Source: Streptomyces sp. CG4 (lineage in GTDB: Bacteria > Actinomycetota > Actinomycetes > Streptomycetales > Streptomycetaceae). Taken from it: 64,000 nt of DNA. Numbering within the stretch: the first letter of the stretch is position 1; the number at the start of each line of letters is the position of its first letter. The translations under genes and the position numbers were made by a program. Of the stretch, positions 1-9,314 are shown piece after piece. The DNA lies in assembly GCF_041080655.1 (NCBI RefSeq), contig NZ_CP163525.1, positions 2,542,001 through 2,606,000 on the forward strand, written 5' to 3'. The notes beneath the pieces were generated by a model. The model was not told the DNA's origin. It was given only the letters and a program-made list of their open reading frames with translations, and did no database searches.

Positions 1-2
1 AG

Positions 3-371
3 AAGGTCATCGACCTGGCCGTGGGGAACGACGGCGTCGTGCAGACCGACGTCGGCGCCCCCGGGCTGAGCGTCGGAGACGAGTTCGTGTACGCCGACAA
101 GCTGTTCCGGGGCGGCAAGCAGATCGGCGAGGACGGCAGTTCCTGCCAGGTGACCAAGCTGCAGGGCTCGAAGATCGTCACCAACTGCGTGCTGTCGGTG
201 CAACTGCCGGACGGCCAGCTGACCGCCCAGTCGCTGTGGACCAAGGGCAGCGACACCGTGCGCATGGCCATCACCGGGGGCACCGGCGCCTACCGCGGCG
301 CCACCGGCGAACTCACCTGCAACGACATCCAGACCCCGCACGAGACCTACCGCATCTCGCTGGACCGCTGA
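3..371 (+). CDS. Allene oxide cyclase-like barrel protein (5' end missing)
   Basis: The reading frame is open from the first bases of the window, so the gene starts upstream and only about the last 122 codons are seen. A GTG at 21 is in frame but is more likely internal. The visible part looks like the end of the actinobacterial AOC-barrel/dirigent-like family: strands around GDEFVYADKLF, a cysteine pair (SSCQV and TNCVL), and the typical closing run ITGGTGAYRGATGELTC. In bacteria these are usually secreted small beta-barrel proteins of unknown function. The enzymatic role of plant allene oxide cyclase should not be assumed. It is transcribed toward the oppositely oriented regulator gene that ends at 390. 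Confidence 0.6.
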   Translation, partial: KVIDLAVGNDGVVQTDVGAPGLSVGDEFVYADKLFRGGKQIGEDGSSCQVTKLQGSKIVTNCVLSVQLPDGQLTAQSLWTKGSDTVRMAITGGTGAYRGATGELTCNDIQTPHETYRISLDR

Positions 372-389
372 GTGCCGGCGCCGGCGGCG

Positions 390-1259
390 CTACCACTCGT
401 TCCCCTCGGAGACGGCCTCCGTGAGGCTGGCCATGTCCAGCAGCAGCATCGCATCGTGGTCCGGGGTACCCGGCTCGGCCTGGTAGGTGACCAGGCGCTG
501 ACCGTCCGTGTGGAAGATCGCCATCACCTCGAAGCTGAGGCGCATCGAGCCGACCTCGGGATGCTCGAAGTGCTTCCGGCCGCCGCCCCGCGCCTGTACG
601 TCGTACCGCTCCCACAGCCGGGCGAACTCCGGGCTCTTCATGACGAGTTCGCCCACGAGCTGGGCCAGTTCCGGCGTGTCCGGTTCGACGCCCGCCATCG
701 CACGCAGGTGGGCCGCGCTGTGCGCCGCCAACGTCTCCCAGTCGGGGTACAGCTCGCGCCCTCTGGGGTGCAGGAACATGTAGCGGGTGAGGTTGCGGCG
801 CTCCTCCGGCCAGTCGGTGAGGCCGGGGAAGAGCCGCAGCCCGGGGCGGTTGGCGGCCAGCAGGTCGTTGGCGCGGCTGACCACGTACGCCGGGCACGGG
901 CGCAGGGTCTCCAGCAGGGTGCGGACCGACTGCCGTACGGCACGCGCCGGGCCGGGGGACAGTGCCGGCTTCTGGCCGCCGGCGAGGGCCACCAGTTCGT
1001 GCAGCCGGTGCAAGGCCTCGGGCGCCAGCCGGAGCGCCTCGCCGAGCGCCGCGACGACGGCGGGCGAGGGCCGGGTCTCCCGGCCACGCTCCAGCCGCGT
1101 GTAGTAGTCGACGCTGACTCCGGCCAGCGTCGCCAGTTCCTCGCGGCGGAGCCCCGGAGTGCGGCGGACGCCCCTGCCGGCGGGGAGGCCCACGTCCTGC
1201 GGACGGACCCGTGCGCGCCGGGCCCGGAGGAAACGGCCCAGTTCCGTACCTTCGCTCAT
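390..1259 (-). CDS. MmyB-type helix-turn-helix transcriptional regulator
   Basis: This is a 289-residue regulator with an N-terminal XRE-type HTH (LRREELATLAGVSVDYYTRLERGRETRPS, about residues 38-70) followed by a MmyB-like ligand-binding domain rich in Trp and His (for example GRKHFEHPEVGSMRL near residue 225). The arginine-rich GLRREELA motif is a hallmark of this family, whose members often repress an adjacent transporter or dehydrogenase. The start was placed at the ATG at 1259; an in-frame upstream GTG would add eight residues. It is divergent from the MFS exporter at 1468, so the 208-base gap between them probably carries a shared control region. Family assignment is firm, target and ligand are inferred. 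Confidence 0.85.
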   Translation of the reverse strand: MSEGTELGRFLRARRARVRPQDVGLPAGRGVRRTPGLRREELATLAGVSVDYYTRLERGRETRPSPAVVAALGEALRLAPEALHRLHELVALAGGQKPALSPGPARAVRQSVRTLLETLRPCPAYVVSRANDLLAANRPGLRLFPGLTDWPEERRNLTRYMFLHPRGRELYPDWETLAAHSAAHLRAMAGVEPDTPELAQLVGELVMKSPEFARLWERYDVQARGGGRKHFEHPEVGSMRLSFEVMAIFHTDGQRLVTYQAEPGTPDHDAMLLLDMASLTEAVSEGNEW

Positions 1260-1467
1260 CCCGCCATTGTGGCAAGCCGTCACGCATTCAGGGGGGCCGT
1301 ATCAGGACCAGGAACATCGCTCCCCCGTACGGCGCGGTCTGCCTGCGGGCGCGCGTGCGCGGCACGCTGGTGCGGTCGCCGTTGCCGGTGTCCCAAGTCC
1401 GATTCCAGGGCCTTTCACGGCCGATTCCATGTCCCGGCAGGGACTTCACAGTGAGGAGCAGTGCGCG

Positions 1468-2865
1468 ATGAGCGTGGCGCAGTCCAGGACAGGCGCGGAA
1501 GCCAAGGGGAGGGCAGCTCCAGGAGGGCCGGGGCAGGCCGGCTCCGCCACCGCGGCTCTGGTCGCCGCCGTCCTCGGCTTCTTCGTGATCACACTCGACG
1601 TCTCCGGTGTCAATGTGGCCCTGCCCGCCGTGGGACACGACCTCGGCGGCTCGTTGTCCGGGCTCCAGTGGGTCGCCGACAGTTACACCCTGATGTTCGC
1701 GGCGCTGATGCTCTCGGCCGGCGCCCTCTCGGACGCGGTCGGCGCGCGGCGCGCGTTCGGCTGGGGGCTCGGTGTCTTCACCCTCGCCTCGCTGGCCTGT
1801 GGGCTGGCACCGACGATCGGGGCGCTGACGGCGGCGCGGGTGGTGCAGGGCAGCGCGGCCGCGGTGATGGTGCCGGCCTCCCTGGCGCTGATCCGGCAGG
1901 CGTTCCCCGATCCGGACGCACGGGCGCGCGGCATCGCCCTGTGGACGGTCGGCGGTGCCGTGGCCATCGCCGCGGGCCCCGTCCTGGGCGGGTTGCTCAC
2001 CACGGAGTGGAACTGGCGCACCGTGTTCTTCCTCAACGTGCCCGCCGGGCTTGCCGCCGTCCTGACGCTGATGCGGGCACAGCGCTCCCCCCGTCACCCT
2101 GTCGCGTTCGACCTGCCGGGACAGCTGATGGCGGTGGTGACGCTCGCCGCGCTCACCTTCGCCGTGATCGAGGGCGGGCACCACGGGCTGACCGCCACCG
2201 TGCTGGCCGCGGCGGGCGTCGCGGTGGTGGCCGGAGTCGCCTTCGTGGCCGTCGAGGCACGGCGGCGCGCGCCGATGCTTCCGCTGGAGCTCTTCCGGCT
2301 GCGGGGAGTCAGCGTGCCGGTCGTCGCGGGCTTCGCCTGCAACGCCGCCTTCTACGGCGGGGTGTTCGTGCTGAGTCTCTTCTTCCAGGAGCAGCGGGGG
2401 CAGTCGGCGTTCTCCGCAGGACTCATGTTCGTTCCGATGGCGGTGATCACCGCTCACTTCAACTACTTCTCGCCCAAGGCGGTTTCCCGCTACGGCCCGC
2501 GGGCCGTGGTCGTCGCGGGGCTGCTGACGGGCGCGGTGGGCTGCGGCGGGCTGGCCGCCGTCGGCACGGACACGCCCTGGTGGGTGACCGCCGCGCTGAT
2601 GATTCCGCTGGGCATCGGCGGCGCCCTCGCCATGCCCGCGCTGACCTCCCTGATGCTCGACAGCGTCGTCGCCGAGCGGGCCGGCACGGCCGCCGCGCTG
2701 CTCAACACCAGCCGGCAGATGGGCGGTGCGCTCAGCATCGCCGTCTTCGGCGCGCTCCTCGCGGGCGACTTCGCCCTGGGGATGCGGGAGAGCCTGTTGA
2801 TCGCCGTCGGCCTGCTGGTGGGCAACGCGCTCGGCGCGGCAGCCCTGTTGCCCCGCCGCCGATGA
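1468..2865 (+). CDS. DHA2-type MFS drug efflux transporter
   Basis: This 465-residue membrane protein has about 14 predicted hydrophobic segments. Motifs typical of the DHA2 (EmrB/QacA) drug:proton antiporters are visible: LDVSGVNVALPAVGHDL in helix 1, LQWVADSYTLMFAALML in helix 2, and GPVLGGLL after helix 5. It should export a small hydrophobic compound using the proton gradient. The start at 1468 has an AGGAG nine bases upstream. It is divergent from the MmyB-type regulator and is closed by a strong hairpin at 2901-2937. Its place next to the biosynthetic genes makes it a candidate exporter or self-resistance gene for their product, but that link is inference. Confidence 0.9.
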   Translation: MSVAQSRTGAEAKGRAAPGGPGQAGSATAALVAAVLGFFVITLDVSGVNVALPAVGHDLGGSLSGLQWVADSYTLMFAALMLSAGALSDAVGARRAFGWGLGVFTLASLACGLAPTIGALTAARVVQGSAAAVMVPASLALIRQAFPDPDARARGIALWTVGGAVAIAAGPVLGGLLTTEWNWRTVFFLNVPAGLAAVLTLMRAQRSPRHPVAFDLPGQLMAVVTLAALTFAVIEGGHHGLTATVLAAAGVAVVAGVAFVAVEARRRAPMLPLELFRLRGVSVPVVAGFACNAAFYGGVFVLSLFFQEQRGQSAFSAGLMFVPMAVITAHFNYFSPKAVSRYGPRAVVVAGLLTGAVGCGGLAAVGTDTPWWVTAALMIPLGIGGALAMPALTSLMLDSVVAERAGTAAALLNTSRQMGGALSIAVFGALLAGDFALGMRESLLIAVGLLVGNALGAAALLPRRR

Positions 2866-2900
2866 CAGATCGTCGCCGATAACAGATCACGGACAGCTGC

Positions 2901-2937
2901 GGCGGGTGTGCCGGGCGCGGGGCCCGGCACACCCGCC
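2901..2937 (+). terminator. Hairpin terminator after the MFS gene
   Basis: A perfect 16-base-pair inverted repeat (arms 2901-2916 and 2922-2937, five-base loop) lies 36 bases after the stop codon of the exporter. There is no T-run, as is common in Streptomyces terminators. Confidence 0.75.
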
Positions 2938-3061
2938 GTGCGCACACCCTGATCGCCGATCAGCTCGCGCCCCATTTGATTTACGAGGAGGCCGAAATAC
3001 ATGACGAATAGTCACCGGAATTGCCGCCGGTGATACCAATTCCGCTCCACCCTTCCTCGAT

Positions 3062-3092
3062 GTGCAGCAACCTGCACCACAACTTGCTGCAC
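3062..3092. promoter_or_regulatory. Operator-like inverted repeat, copy 1 of 3
   Basis: Arms GTGCAGCAA (3062-3070) and TTGCTGCAC (3084-3092) are exact reverse complements separated by 13 bases. The same arms with the same 13-base spacer occur twice more at 11875 and 11935. The site lies about 100 bases before the hydroxylase start, a normal operator distance. The 324-base gap 2866-3189 otherwise holds only the terminator of the exporter and an unassigned promoter region. Confidence 0.7.
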
Positions 3093-3189
3093 CCATCGTG
3101 CGGTGGCCGAAAGGACCGACGCATGGTCAAGCTGGTCGGGCAGTACCCGTCCTGGATTATCCAGAAGGCAGTCCGCTGGAGGCAGACAT

Positions 3190-4785
3190 ATGTCAGTCCA
3201 GAGAGTTCCCGTACTCATCGTCGGTGGTGCCTATACCGGGCTCACCGCCGCTTTGAGCCTTGCGGCACGTGGTGTGCGCCCGCTTCTGGTGGAGCGGCGG
3301 CCGACTGTCTCCACCCTGCCGAAGGCATGGGGGCTCAACACGCGTTCGCAGGAACTGCTCAACACGCTGCCGGGTGTGGCCCCGCGCGTCCGTAGCGCCA
3401 TCGCCGGGGTGCAGTGGCCCCGCATGAGCCACGGTGTCTCCCTGGCCGATCCCGAGCGCCGCTACCTCGACCCGCCGGGGGAGCCCGACCCGCGGGAACT
3501 GTCCGCGGTGCCGCCGCTGGCCTGGATATCCCAGGCCCAGGTGGAGGAGATCCTCCGCGTCAGCGCCGAGGAGGCCGGGGCGGAGCTGCGCCTCGGCACC
3601 GAGTCGGTCTCCCTCGCCCAGGACGACGAGAAGGTCACCGCGACGCTGCGCGAGGTGGCCAGCGGCCGCGAGTACGCGGTGGCGGCGGACTACCTGGTGG
3701 CGGCCGACGGCAATCTGAGCCCGACCCGGGACATGCTCGGTATCGCCGTCGAAGGCAGCGGAGTCATCGGCCATATGTACGTCATCACGTTCGAGGCCGA
3801 TCTGACGCGGTACGTGAAGAAGGGGGCGGTCGAGGTCATCGGGATGCCCGGCAGCGGATCCAGCTTCATCCTGGACGGCTCCGAGCGGCACACCCTGTGG
3901 GTCGACTATTTCCCCGAGCGGGGTGAGACCCCGGAGGACTTCACCGAGGAGCGCTGCCTGGAGCGGATCCACCGGGCCATCGGTGACCCGGAGATCGAGG
4001 CCGCCTTCGTCAACGCCCGTTCCTTTCCCATCAACCACAAACTGGCCGAGCGGTTCCGCGAGGGCCGGGTCTTCCTGGCCGGCGACTCCGCGCACGCCTG
4101 CCCGCCCAACGGAGGGCAGGGCGGCAACCTCGCCATCCAGGATGCCTACGACCTGTCCTGGCGGCTCGCGCTGGTGCTCACCAGGCAGGCGGGAACGGGC
4201 CTCTTGGACACGTACGAGATCGAGCGGCGCCCCCTCATCGACATCACCCTCCGACGCGAGGTGGAACTGGCGAAGATCTCCGAGGGCCGGGTGCCCGCCA
4301 GTTACAACCCGGCCGACCCCAACGCCCCCATCCCCATGCCCAAGGAGTTCCTGGGCTTCCGGTACCACTCCGGCGCGATCCGCACCGAGGCCGACGACGA
4401 CGGCTGCCTCCAGGAGGATCCGTGGCACCCGAGCGGGCGGCCCGGGAGGCGCGCCCCGCACGTCCCCCTCTCCGACGGCCTGCGGGAGTTCTCCACCCAC
4501 GACCTGTTCGGCCGCGGCTTCCTGCTGCTGGCCGGGTACGAGGCGCCCGAGTGGGTCAGCGCCGCCGAGCAGGTCGCCTGCGATCTCGGGGTCACCCTGG
4601 CCGCGTACCGGCTCGGTGACCGCTTCGCCGACAGCGGCAACCTCTGGTGCGAACGGTACGGCGTCACACCGACCGGCGCTTCGCTGGTCCGTCCCGATGC
4701 CGTCGTGGCCTGGCGCAGCAAGGGGGCCGCGGAGGATCCGGAGGCCGACCTCACGGCGGCTCTCACCGCGATACTCACCCGCTGA
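3190..4785 (+). CDS. FAD-dependent aromatic hydroxylase (RdmE/PheA-like)
   Basis: This is a 531-residue class A flavoprotein monooxygenase. Three FAD motifs are clear: the N-terminal dinucleotide fold (VLIVGGAYTGLTAALSLAARG, residues about 8-27, with Ala-Tyr in place of the usual Gly-Pro), the DG motif near LVAADGNLSPTRD, and the GD motif VFLAGDSAHACPPNGGQGGN followed by the typical D..DLSWRLA helix. A thioredoxin-like C-terminal domain follows. Such enzymes hydroxylate phenols or polyketide rings using NAD(P)H and oxygen. The start at 3190 is preceded by GGAGG; the upstream in-frame ATG has no such site. Sitting between the operator at 3062 and the polyketide synthase, it is a likely tailoring enzyme of the cluster. 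Confidence 0.88.
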   Translation: MSVQRVPVLIVGGAYTGLTAALSLAARGVRPLLVERRPTVSTLPKAWGLNTRSQELLNTLPGVAPRVRSAIAGVQWPRMSHGVSLADPERRYLDPPGEPDPRELSAVPPLAWISQAQVEEILRVSAEEAGAELRLGTESVSLAQDDEKVTATLREVASGREYAVAADYLVAADGNLSPTRDMLGIAVEGSGVIGHMYVITFEADLTRYVKKGAVEVIGMPGSGSSFILDGSERHTLWVDYFPERGETPEDFTEERCLERIHRAIGDPEIEAAFVNARSFPINHKLAERFREGRVFLAGDSAHACPPNGGQGGNLAIQDAYDLSWRLALVLTRQAGTGLLDTYEIERRPLIDITLRREVELAKISEGRVPASYNPADPNAPIPMPKEFLGFRYHSGAIRTEADDDGCLQEDPWHPSGRPGRRAPHVPLSDGLREFSTHDLFGRGFLLLAGYEAPEWVSAAEQVACDLGVTLAAYRLGDRFADSGNLWCERYGVTPTGASLVRPDAVVAWRSKGAAEDPEADLTAALTAILTR

Positions 4786-5057
4786 ACCGGAGCGTTGCAG
4801 CACACCGCCTCTCGACCTCGGTGACGGCAACGCTTTCGCGTTTCAGCAATAGACACTGGAATATATTTAGACTTCAGTACAAAATCTGGGGGACGCAGAC
4901 TGCAGGCAATAAGGGGCGAAAGGTGCATTGAACCCGCCCGGAACAACGTTCCGCGAAGGGTGCAGGGGCGATCGCGGGCGAACAATGGATTTCAGTGTAT
5001 TTTTGGATCCCGCTTGACGATCCATCGGTCAGCCCTGGACGAAGCTTGGAGCCCTCC

Positions 5058-8000
5058 ATGCGCGCACAGCAGTTGCCCCTTACACCCGTCGCGATCGTCG
5101 GCATGGGATGCCGGTTACCCGGGATCGGGAGCGCCGACGAACTGTGGGACGTGCTCGTCGCCAACGCCGACACCGTGACTCCGGTCCCCCGGGAGCGCTT
5201 CGACGTCGACGACTGCTACGACCCCACCCCCATGACCCCCGGCCGGACCGTATCCCGGCACGGCGGCTTCCTCACCGACCCCTTCGGCTTCGACGCGGCG
5301 TTCTTCGGCATAGCGCCCGTGGAGGCACGCGACATGGACCCGCAGCAGCGGCTCCTGCTGCACGTCGTGTGGGAAGCCCTGGAGTCGGCCGGAATACCTC
5401 CCTCCCGGCTCGCGGGCAGCCGGGGCGGCGTGTTCGTCGGGCAGGCGACGGCCGAACACGCGGAGACCGACCCCCGGGCCCACGAGCCCGAGGTCCGCGG
5501 CCTGGTGGGCAGCCGGCTGCGCGCCGTCACGGCCGGCCGTGTCTCCTACGCCCTCGACCTGCGCGGACCGAGCGTGGTCCTGGACACCGCCTGTTCCTCG
5601 TCACTGGTCGCCGTGCACGCCGCGCGGCAGAGTCTGCTCACCGGCGAGAGCGACCTGTGCATCGCCGCGGGCGTCAACGTCATCATGTCCCCGCAGGACG
5701 CCATCGCCTACTCCCAGGGCGGCATGCTCTCTCCCGCGGGCCGCTGCCGGTTCGGCGACGCCCGCGCCGACGGGTTCGTCCGCAGCGAGGGCGTGGGGGC
5801 GGTCGTACTCAAACGGCTGGACGACGCGCTCCGGGACGGGGACCCCGTGTGCGCGGTCCTGCTCGGCAGTGCGGTCACCAACGACGGTGCGGGCAGCGGG
5901 CTGTTGGTCCGCCCCTCCGTGGCGGGCCAGGCCGAGACACTGCGCCAGGCCTGCGCGAGTGCCGGCATCAAGCCCGCGGAACTCGACTACGTCGAGGCGC
6001 ACGGCACCGGAACGCAGGTCGGGGACACGGTGGAGCTCCAGGCGCTCGCCGAGTCGGCCGGCCGCGGCCGGCCGGCCGGACAGCCGCTGCTGACCGGTTC
6101 GGTCAAGACCAACCTCGGTCACACCGAGGCAGCGGCCGGCATCGCCGGGCTGATCAAGGCGGTGCTGATCCTCCGGCACGGTGTCATCCCCGCGTCACTG
6201 CACCTCGACGAGGAGCACAGCCTGCTCGCGCAGGACGACTTCCCGGTCCGCGTGGTGACCCGCAACCGGCCCCTGGACACGGCCGCCCCCGACGCCCTGC
6301 TCGGCGTCAGTTCCCTGGGGCTGTCCGGGACGAACGCCCATCTGATCGTCGGCGGCGCCCCGGCCCCCGCGCCCGCCGCGCCCCGTGCCGACGCGGACAC
6401 CGGCCCCCACCTGCTGGTGCTCAGCGCGCGGACGCCCGGCTCCCTGCGTCGCCTGGCGCGGGCCTACGCGGCCTACCTCGGCCCCGAAGGACCTGGGCGC
6501 GCCCACCCCTTGGGCGACATCTGCTCCGCCGCCGCCACCGGACGCGACGCCCTTCCCCACCGGTTGTGGGCCGTGGGCGACGACCACGACTCCCTGGCGC
6601 GGCGGCTGGACGCGCTCGCCGCCGGCGAGACGATCCCCGACGGCGGCATCGCGGAGGCGGGCCTGTCGGGTGACAAGCGCGTCGTCTTCGTCTTCTCGGG
6701 ACAGGGGTCGCAATGGGCGGGCATGACCCGGGGCCTGTACCGCACGTCGCCCGCCTTCAAGACGGCACTGGACGCGTGCGACCGGGCCGTGCGCGCGGAG
6801 TTGGGCTGGTCGGTCCTGGACCGGCTGCTGTCCGGGGACCGCGAGCTGCCCGCCGATGTGAGCGTCGTGCAACCCGCCTTGTGGGCCGTGCAGGTGGCGC
6901 TCGCCGCCGCGTGGCGCGAACGCGGTGTGGAGCCGGATCTGTGCCTGGGGCACAGCATGGGAGAGGTCGCGGCCGCCCATGTCTGCGGCGCGCTGTCCCT
7001 GGAGGACGCGGCCGCGGTGATCTGCCGGCGCAGCCGGCTGATGCAGCGCACGGCCGGCCGGGGCGGCATGCTCGTCGTGGAACTGTCGGCGGCCCAGGCG
7101 CGGCGGTGCATCGAGCCGTACGCCGACCGCGTGTGCGTGGCCGCCGAGAACGCGCCCACCAGCACCGTACTGTCGGGCGATCCCGTCGCCCTGGCCGCCC
7201 TCCGGTCCGAACTGGAGGACAGGCACGTCCTGTGCCGCCTCGTGAAGGTGAACGTCGCCTCGCACTCGCCGCAGATGGACTCCCTGCGCGACGACCTGCT
7301 GCGCGAACTGGCCGGCCTCTCCCCGGTGTCCGGCACGACCGGCATGGTCTCCACCGTGCGCGGCTCCCAGATCGCGGGCACCGAGCTGACGGCCGCCTAC
7401 TGGATGGAGAACCTGCGCCGCCCGGTACGGTTCGCCGACGCCGTACGGCAGGTGGCCCGCGCGGCGGAGAGCGTCTTCGTCGAGCTCGGCCCGCATCCGG
7501 TGCTCGTCTCCGCCCTGGCCGACACGCTCGCCGCCGGCCACCGCGAGGCCGCTGCCGTGGCCTCGCTGCACCGGGCGTGCGACGAACCCACCGAACTGGC
7601 TCGCGCGGCCGGTCTCCTCTTCGCCCACGGCGGGCGGGTGGACTGGCCGCGCCGGCACCGCGGCGGACCGCGGCATGTGCCGTCGCTTCCCACCTACTCC
7701 TGGGATGTCGTCCAGTTCCGCCGCGAGGCGGCCGGACCCGCCGCCGGGCACCGCTCCGGGGTCTCGCGGGTGCGCCACATCGACCTCGCGTCCTGGGCAG
7801 GGACCGAGGACTGGGGTGACGGTGTGACGGTCCGTGGGGTCGCGCCCGTGCCGCCCGTCGTGCATCTCGCCGCCATGCTGGAAACGGCGCAGGAGGCCGA
7901 TCCCGCGGCGGCGTTCGAGCTGCGGGACGTACGACTCGGCGACGCGCCCGTGCCCGTCGAAGCGGCCGACGGCACGACCCTCCGGGTGGCCCTGGACCAG

Positions 8001-9104
8001 CGGCACCGGGACGGGGACGGATCCGGCCGCGCGGTGACGGTGCACGCCGCTCTCCAGGGCACCCCCGAACCGCTCTTCTGCGCCTCGGGACGTGTCGTGC
8101 GGGCGGACACCGAGGACGCCGCTCCCGTGGCCTGCGACGCCCTCGACTCGGCCCTGGCCCGGTGCCGGGACTACCTGGGGGCCGAGGACTTCCACACGCT
8201 CGCGCGGCGCCACGGGTACGACATCGGGGAGCCGTTCCGGGCCGTGCAGCATCTGTGGCGGCGCGACGGCGAGGCCGTGGCCCGGGTACGGCTCACGCGT
8301 CCCCTGCCCCGGGTCGGCTGGGAGGCGGGCCTGCAGCCGCTCCTGGCGGCCCGCCCGGGAGCGTTGTCGGGCGACCACCACGCCTTCGTTCCCGTCTCCT
8401 TCGACGCGGTCCGCTTCCACGCGGAACTGGAGCCGGACTTCTGGAGCGTGACCACCGTACGGTCCGGCACCGGCGCGGACTCCGCCCTGGCCGACGTCGT
8501 CCTGCTCGCACCGGACCGGCGTGTCCTTGCGGCCTTCTCCGGCATCCGGCTGCGACGGCTCGCGGGCGCGTCGGGGGCGAGCACGCCACTGGCACGCGTG
8601 CCCGCGCTGGTGTCGGCCCTCGCCCGGCCGTACGTGGCGCCGCTCACCACCGTGGTCAGGAAGGTCACGGAGCCCCTAGGCACCGGTCTTCTCACCAGGC
8701 TCCTACGCCCCGTCGTCTCCCCCGCCGCCTCGCCCACGCACGACCGAATACGCACGTCGGCGACGGTGCCGACCGCCACCTCCGAGCCGCCGCCGGCGCA
8801 GGATCCCGGCGCCGCGTCCGGCCCTCGCGGCAAGGGTGGCGCCGAGTCGCTCGTCGAACACGCGGCGGCGCTGCTGGGCCTGTCCGCGTCGGACGTCGAC
8901 GAGCGGCGCTCGCTGCGCGAACTCGGGCTCGACTCCCTCATGGCCACCCAGCTCCGGCAGCGCCTGCGCCGCAGTCATGGCATCGACATCAGCGCCGGGC
9001 GGCTCCTGAGTGCGGAGAGTGTCTCCGGCCTGCGCGAGAGCCTCGACGGGCACGGCGCGGGCCCCGAGGTCCTCCCGCCGGAGGAGTCACGGCACTTGGC
9101 ATGA
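5058..9104 (+). CDS. Single-module iterative-type polyketide synthase, KS-AT-DH(like)-ACP
   Basis: The protein has 1348 residues. The ketosynthase (about 8-430) has the nucleophile in DTACSSSL (Cys179) and both catalytic histidines (EAHGTG His315, NLGHTEAA His355). The acyltransferase (about 545-870) has GHSMGE (Ser633). A dehydratase or product-template-like fold follows (about 905-1180), but the HxxxGxxxxP motif reads VTVRGVAPVP, with Val923 where the catalytic His belongs. An acyl carrier domain ends the protein (GLDSLM, Ser1293). No ketoreductase, enoylreductase or thioesterase is present. This layout resembles bacterial orsellinate-type aromatic synthases. Codon 20 (5115-5117) is TTA, suggesting bldA dependence. 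The start at 5058 has GGAG seven bases upstream; a GTG at 4995 is the alternative. The product is unknown. Confidence 0.88.
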   Translation: MRAQQLPLTPVAIVGMGCRLPGIGSADELWDVLVANADTVTPVPRERFDVDDCYDPTPMTPGRTVSRHGGFLTDPFGFDAAFFGIAPVEARDMDPQQRLLLHVVWEALESAGIPPSRLAGSRGGVFVGQATAEHAETDPRAHEPEVRGLVGSRLRAVTAGRVSYALDLRGPSVVLDTACSSSLVAVHAARQSLLTGESDLCIAAGVNVIMSPQDAIAYSQGGMLSPAGRCRFGDARADGFVRSEGVGAVVLKRLDDALRDGDPVCAVLLGSAVTNDGAGSGLLVRPSVAGQAETLRQACASAGIKPAELDYVEAHGTGTQVGDTVELQALAESAGRGRPAGQPLLTGSVKTNLGHTEAAAGIAGLIKAVLILRHGVIPASLHLDEEHSLLAQDDFPVRVVTRNRPLDTAAPDALLGVSSLGLSGTNAHLIVGGAPAPAPAAPRADADTGPHLLVLSARTPGSLRRLARAYAAYLGPEGPGRAHPLGDICSAAATGRDALPHRLWAVGDDHDSLARRLDALAAGETIPDGGIAEAGLSGDKRVVFVFSGQGSQWAGMTRGLYRTSPAFKTALDACDRAVRAELGWSVLDRLLSGDRELPADVSVVQPALWAVQVALAAAWRERGVEPDLCLGHSMGEVAAAHVCGALSLEDAAAVICRRSRLMQRTAGRGGMLVVELSAAQARRCIEPYADRVCVAAENAPTSTVLSGDPVALAALRSELEDRHVLCRLVKVNVASHSPQMDSLRDDLLRELAGLSPVSGTTGMVSTVRGSQIAGTELTAAYWMENLRRPVRFADAVRQVARAAESVFVELGPHPVLVSALADTLAAGHREAAAVASLHRACDEPTELARAAGLLFAHGGRVDWPRRHRGGPRHVPSLPTYSWDVVQFRREAAGPAAGHRSGVSRVRHIDLASWAGTEDWGDGVTVRGVAPVPPVVHLAAMLETAQEADPAAAFELRDVRLGDAPVPVEAADGTTLRVALDQRHRDGDGSGRAVTVHAALQGTPEPLFCASGRVVRADTEDAAPVACDALDSALARCRDYLGAEDFHTLARRHGYDIGEPFRAVQHLWRRDGEAVARVRLTRPLPRVGWEAGLQPLLAARPGALSGDHHAFVPVSFDAVRFHAELEPDFWSVTTVRSGTGADSALADVVLLAPDRRVLAAFSGIRLRRLAGASGASTPLARVPALVSALARPYVAPLTTVVRKVTEPLGTGLLTRLLRPVVSPAASPTHDRIRTSATVPTATSEPPPAQDPGAASGPRGKGGAESLVEHAAALLGLSASDVDERRSLRELGLDSLMATQLRQRLRRSHGIDISAGRLLSAESVSGLRESLDGHGAGPEVLPPEESRHLA

Positions 9105-9314
9105 GATCACGCTCGGGTAACGGCCGTCCGACGACGAGGGTGCAACAATGCGATCAGCGCCTAAACTTGCACTGTGGTATAAAAACCGCAGTCGGACCGG
9201 CCGTGCCACAGACCTGTGCCGCCACGCCCACGACACCGACCGGTCTCAGGCCTCTCGCTGCCGGCGGACCGTACCACCCACGCTTGCGGAGCTCGACACC
9301 TTCAGGAGGACGGA

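Noticed and set aside
4949..4965. Palindrome GGAAC-AAC-GTTCC before the polyketide synthase
   Set aside because: Arms are only 5-6 bases and no second copy was found near the other cluster genes, so it is not called as an operator.
4995..5057. Longer N-terminus for the polyketide synthase from GTG 4995
   Set aside because: No ribosome-binding site, AT-rich codons, and the KS domain begins normally a few residues after the ATG at 5058.
9140..9172. GTGCAA / TTGCAC spaced repeat before the TetR gene
   Set aside because: The 21-base spacer is unlike normal TetR operators and differs from the three N13 repeats; kept only as a remark.
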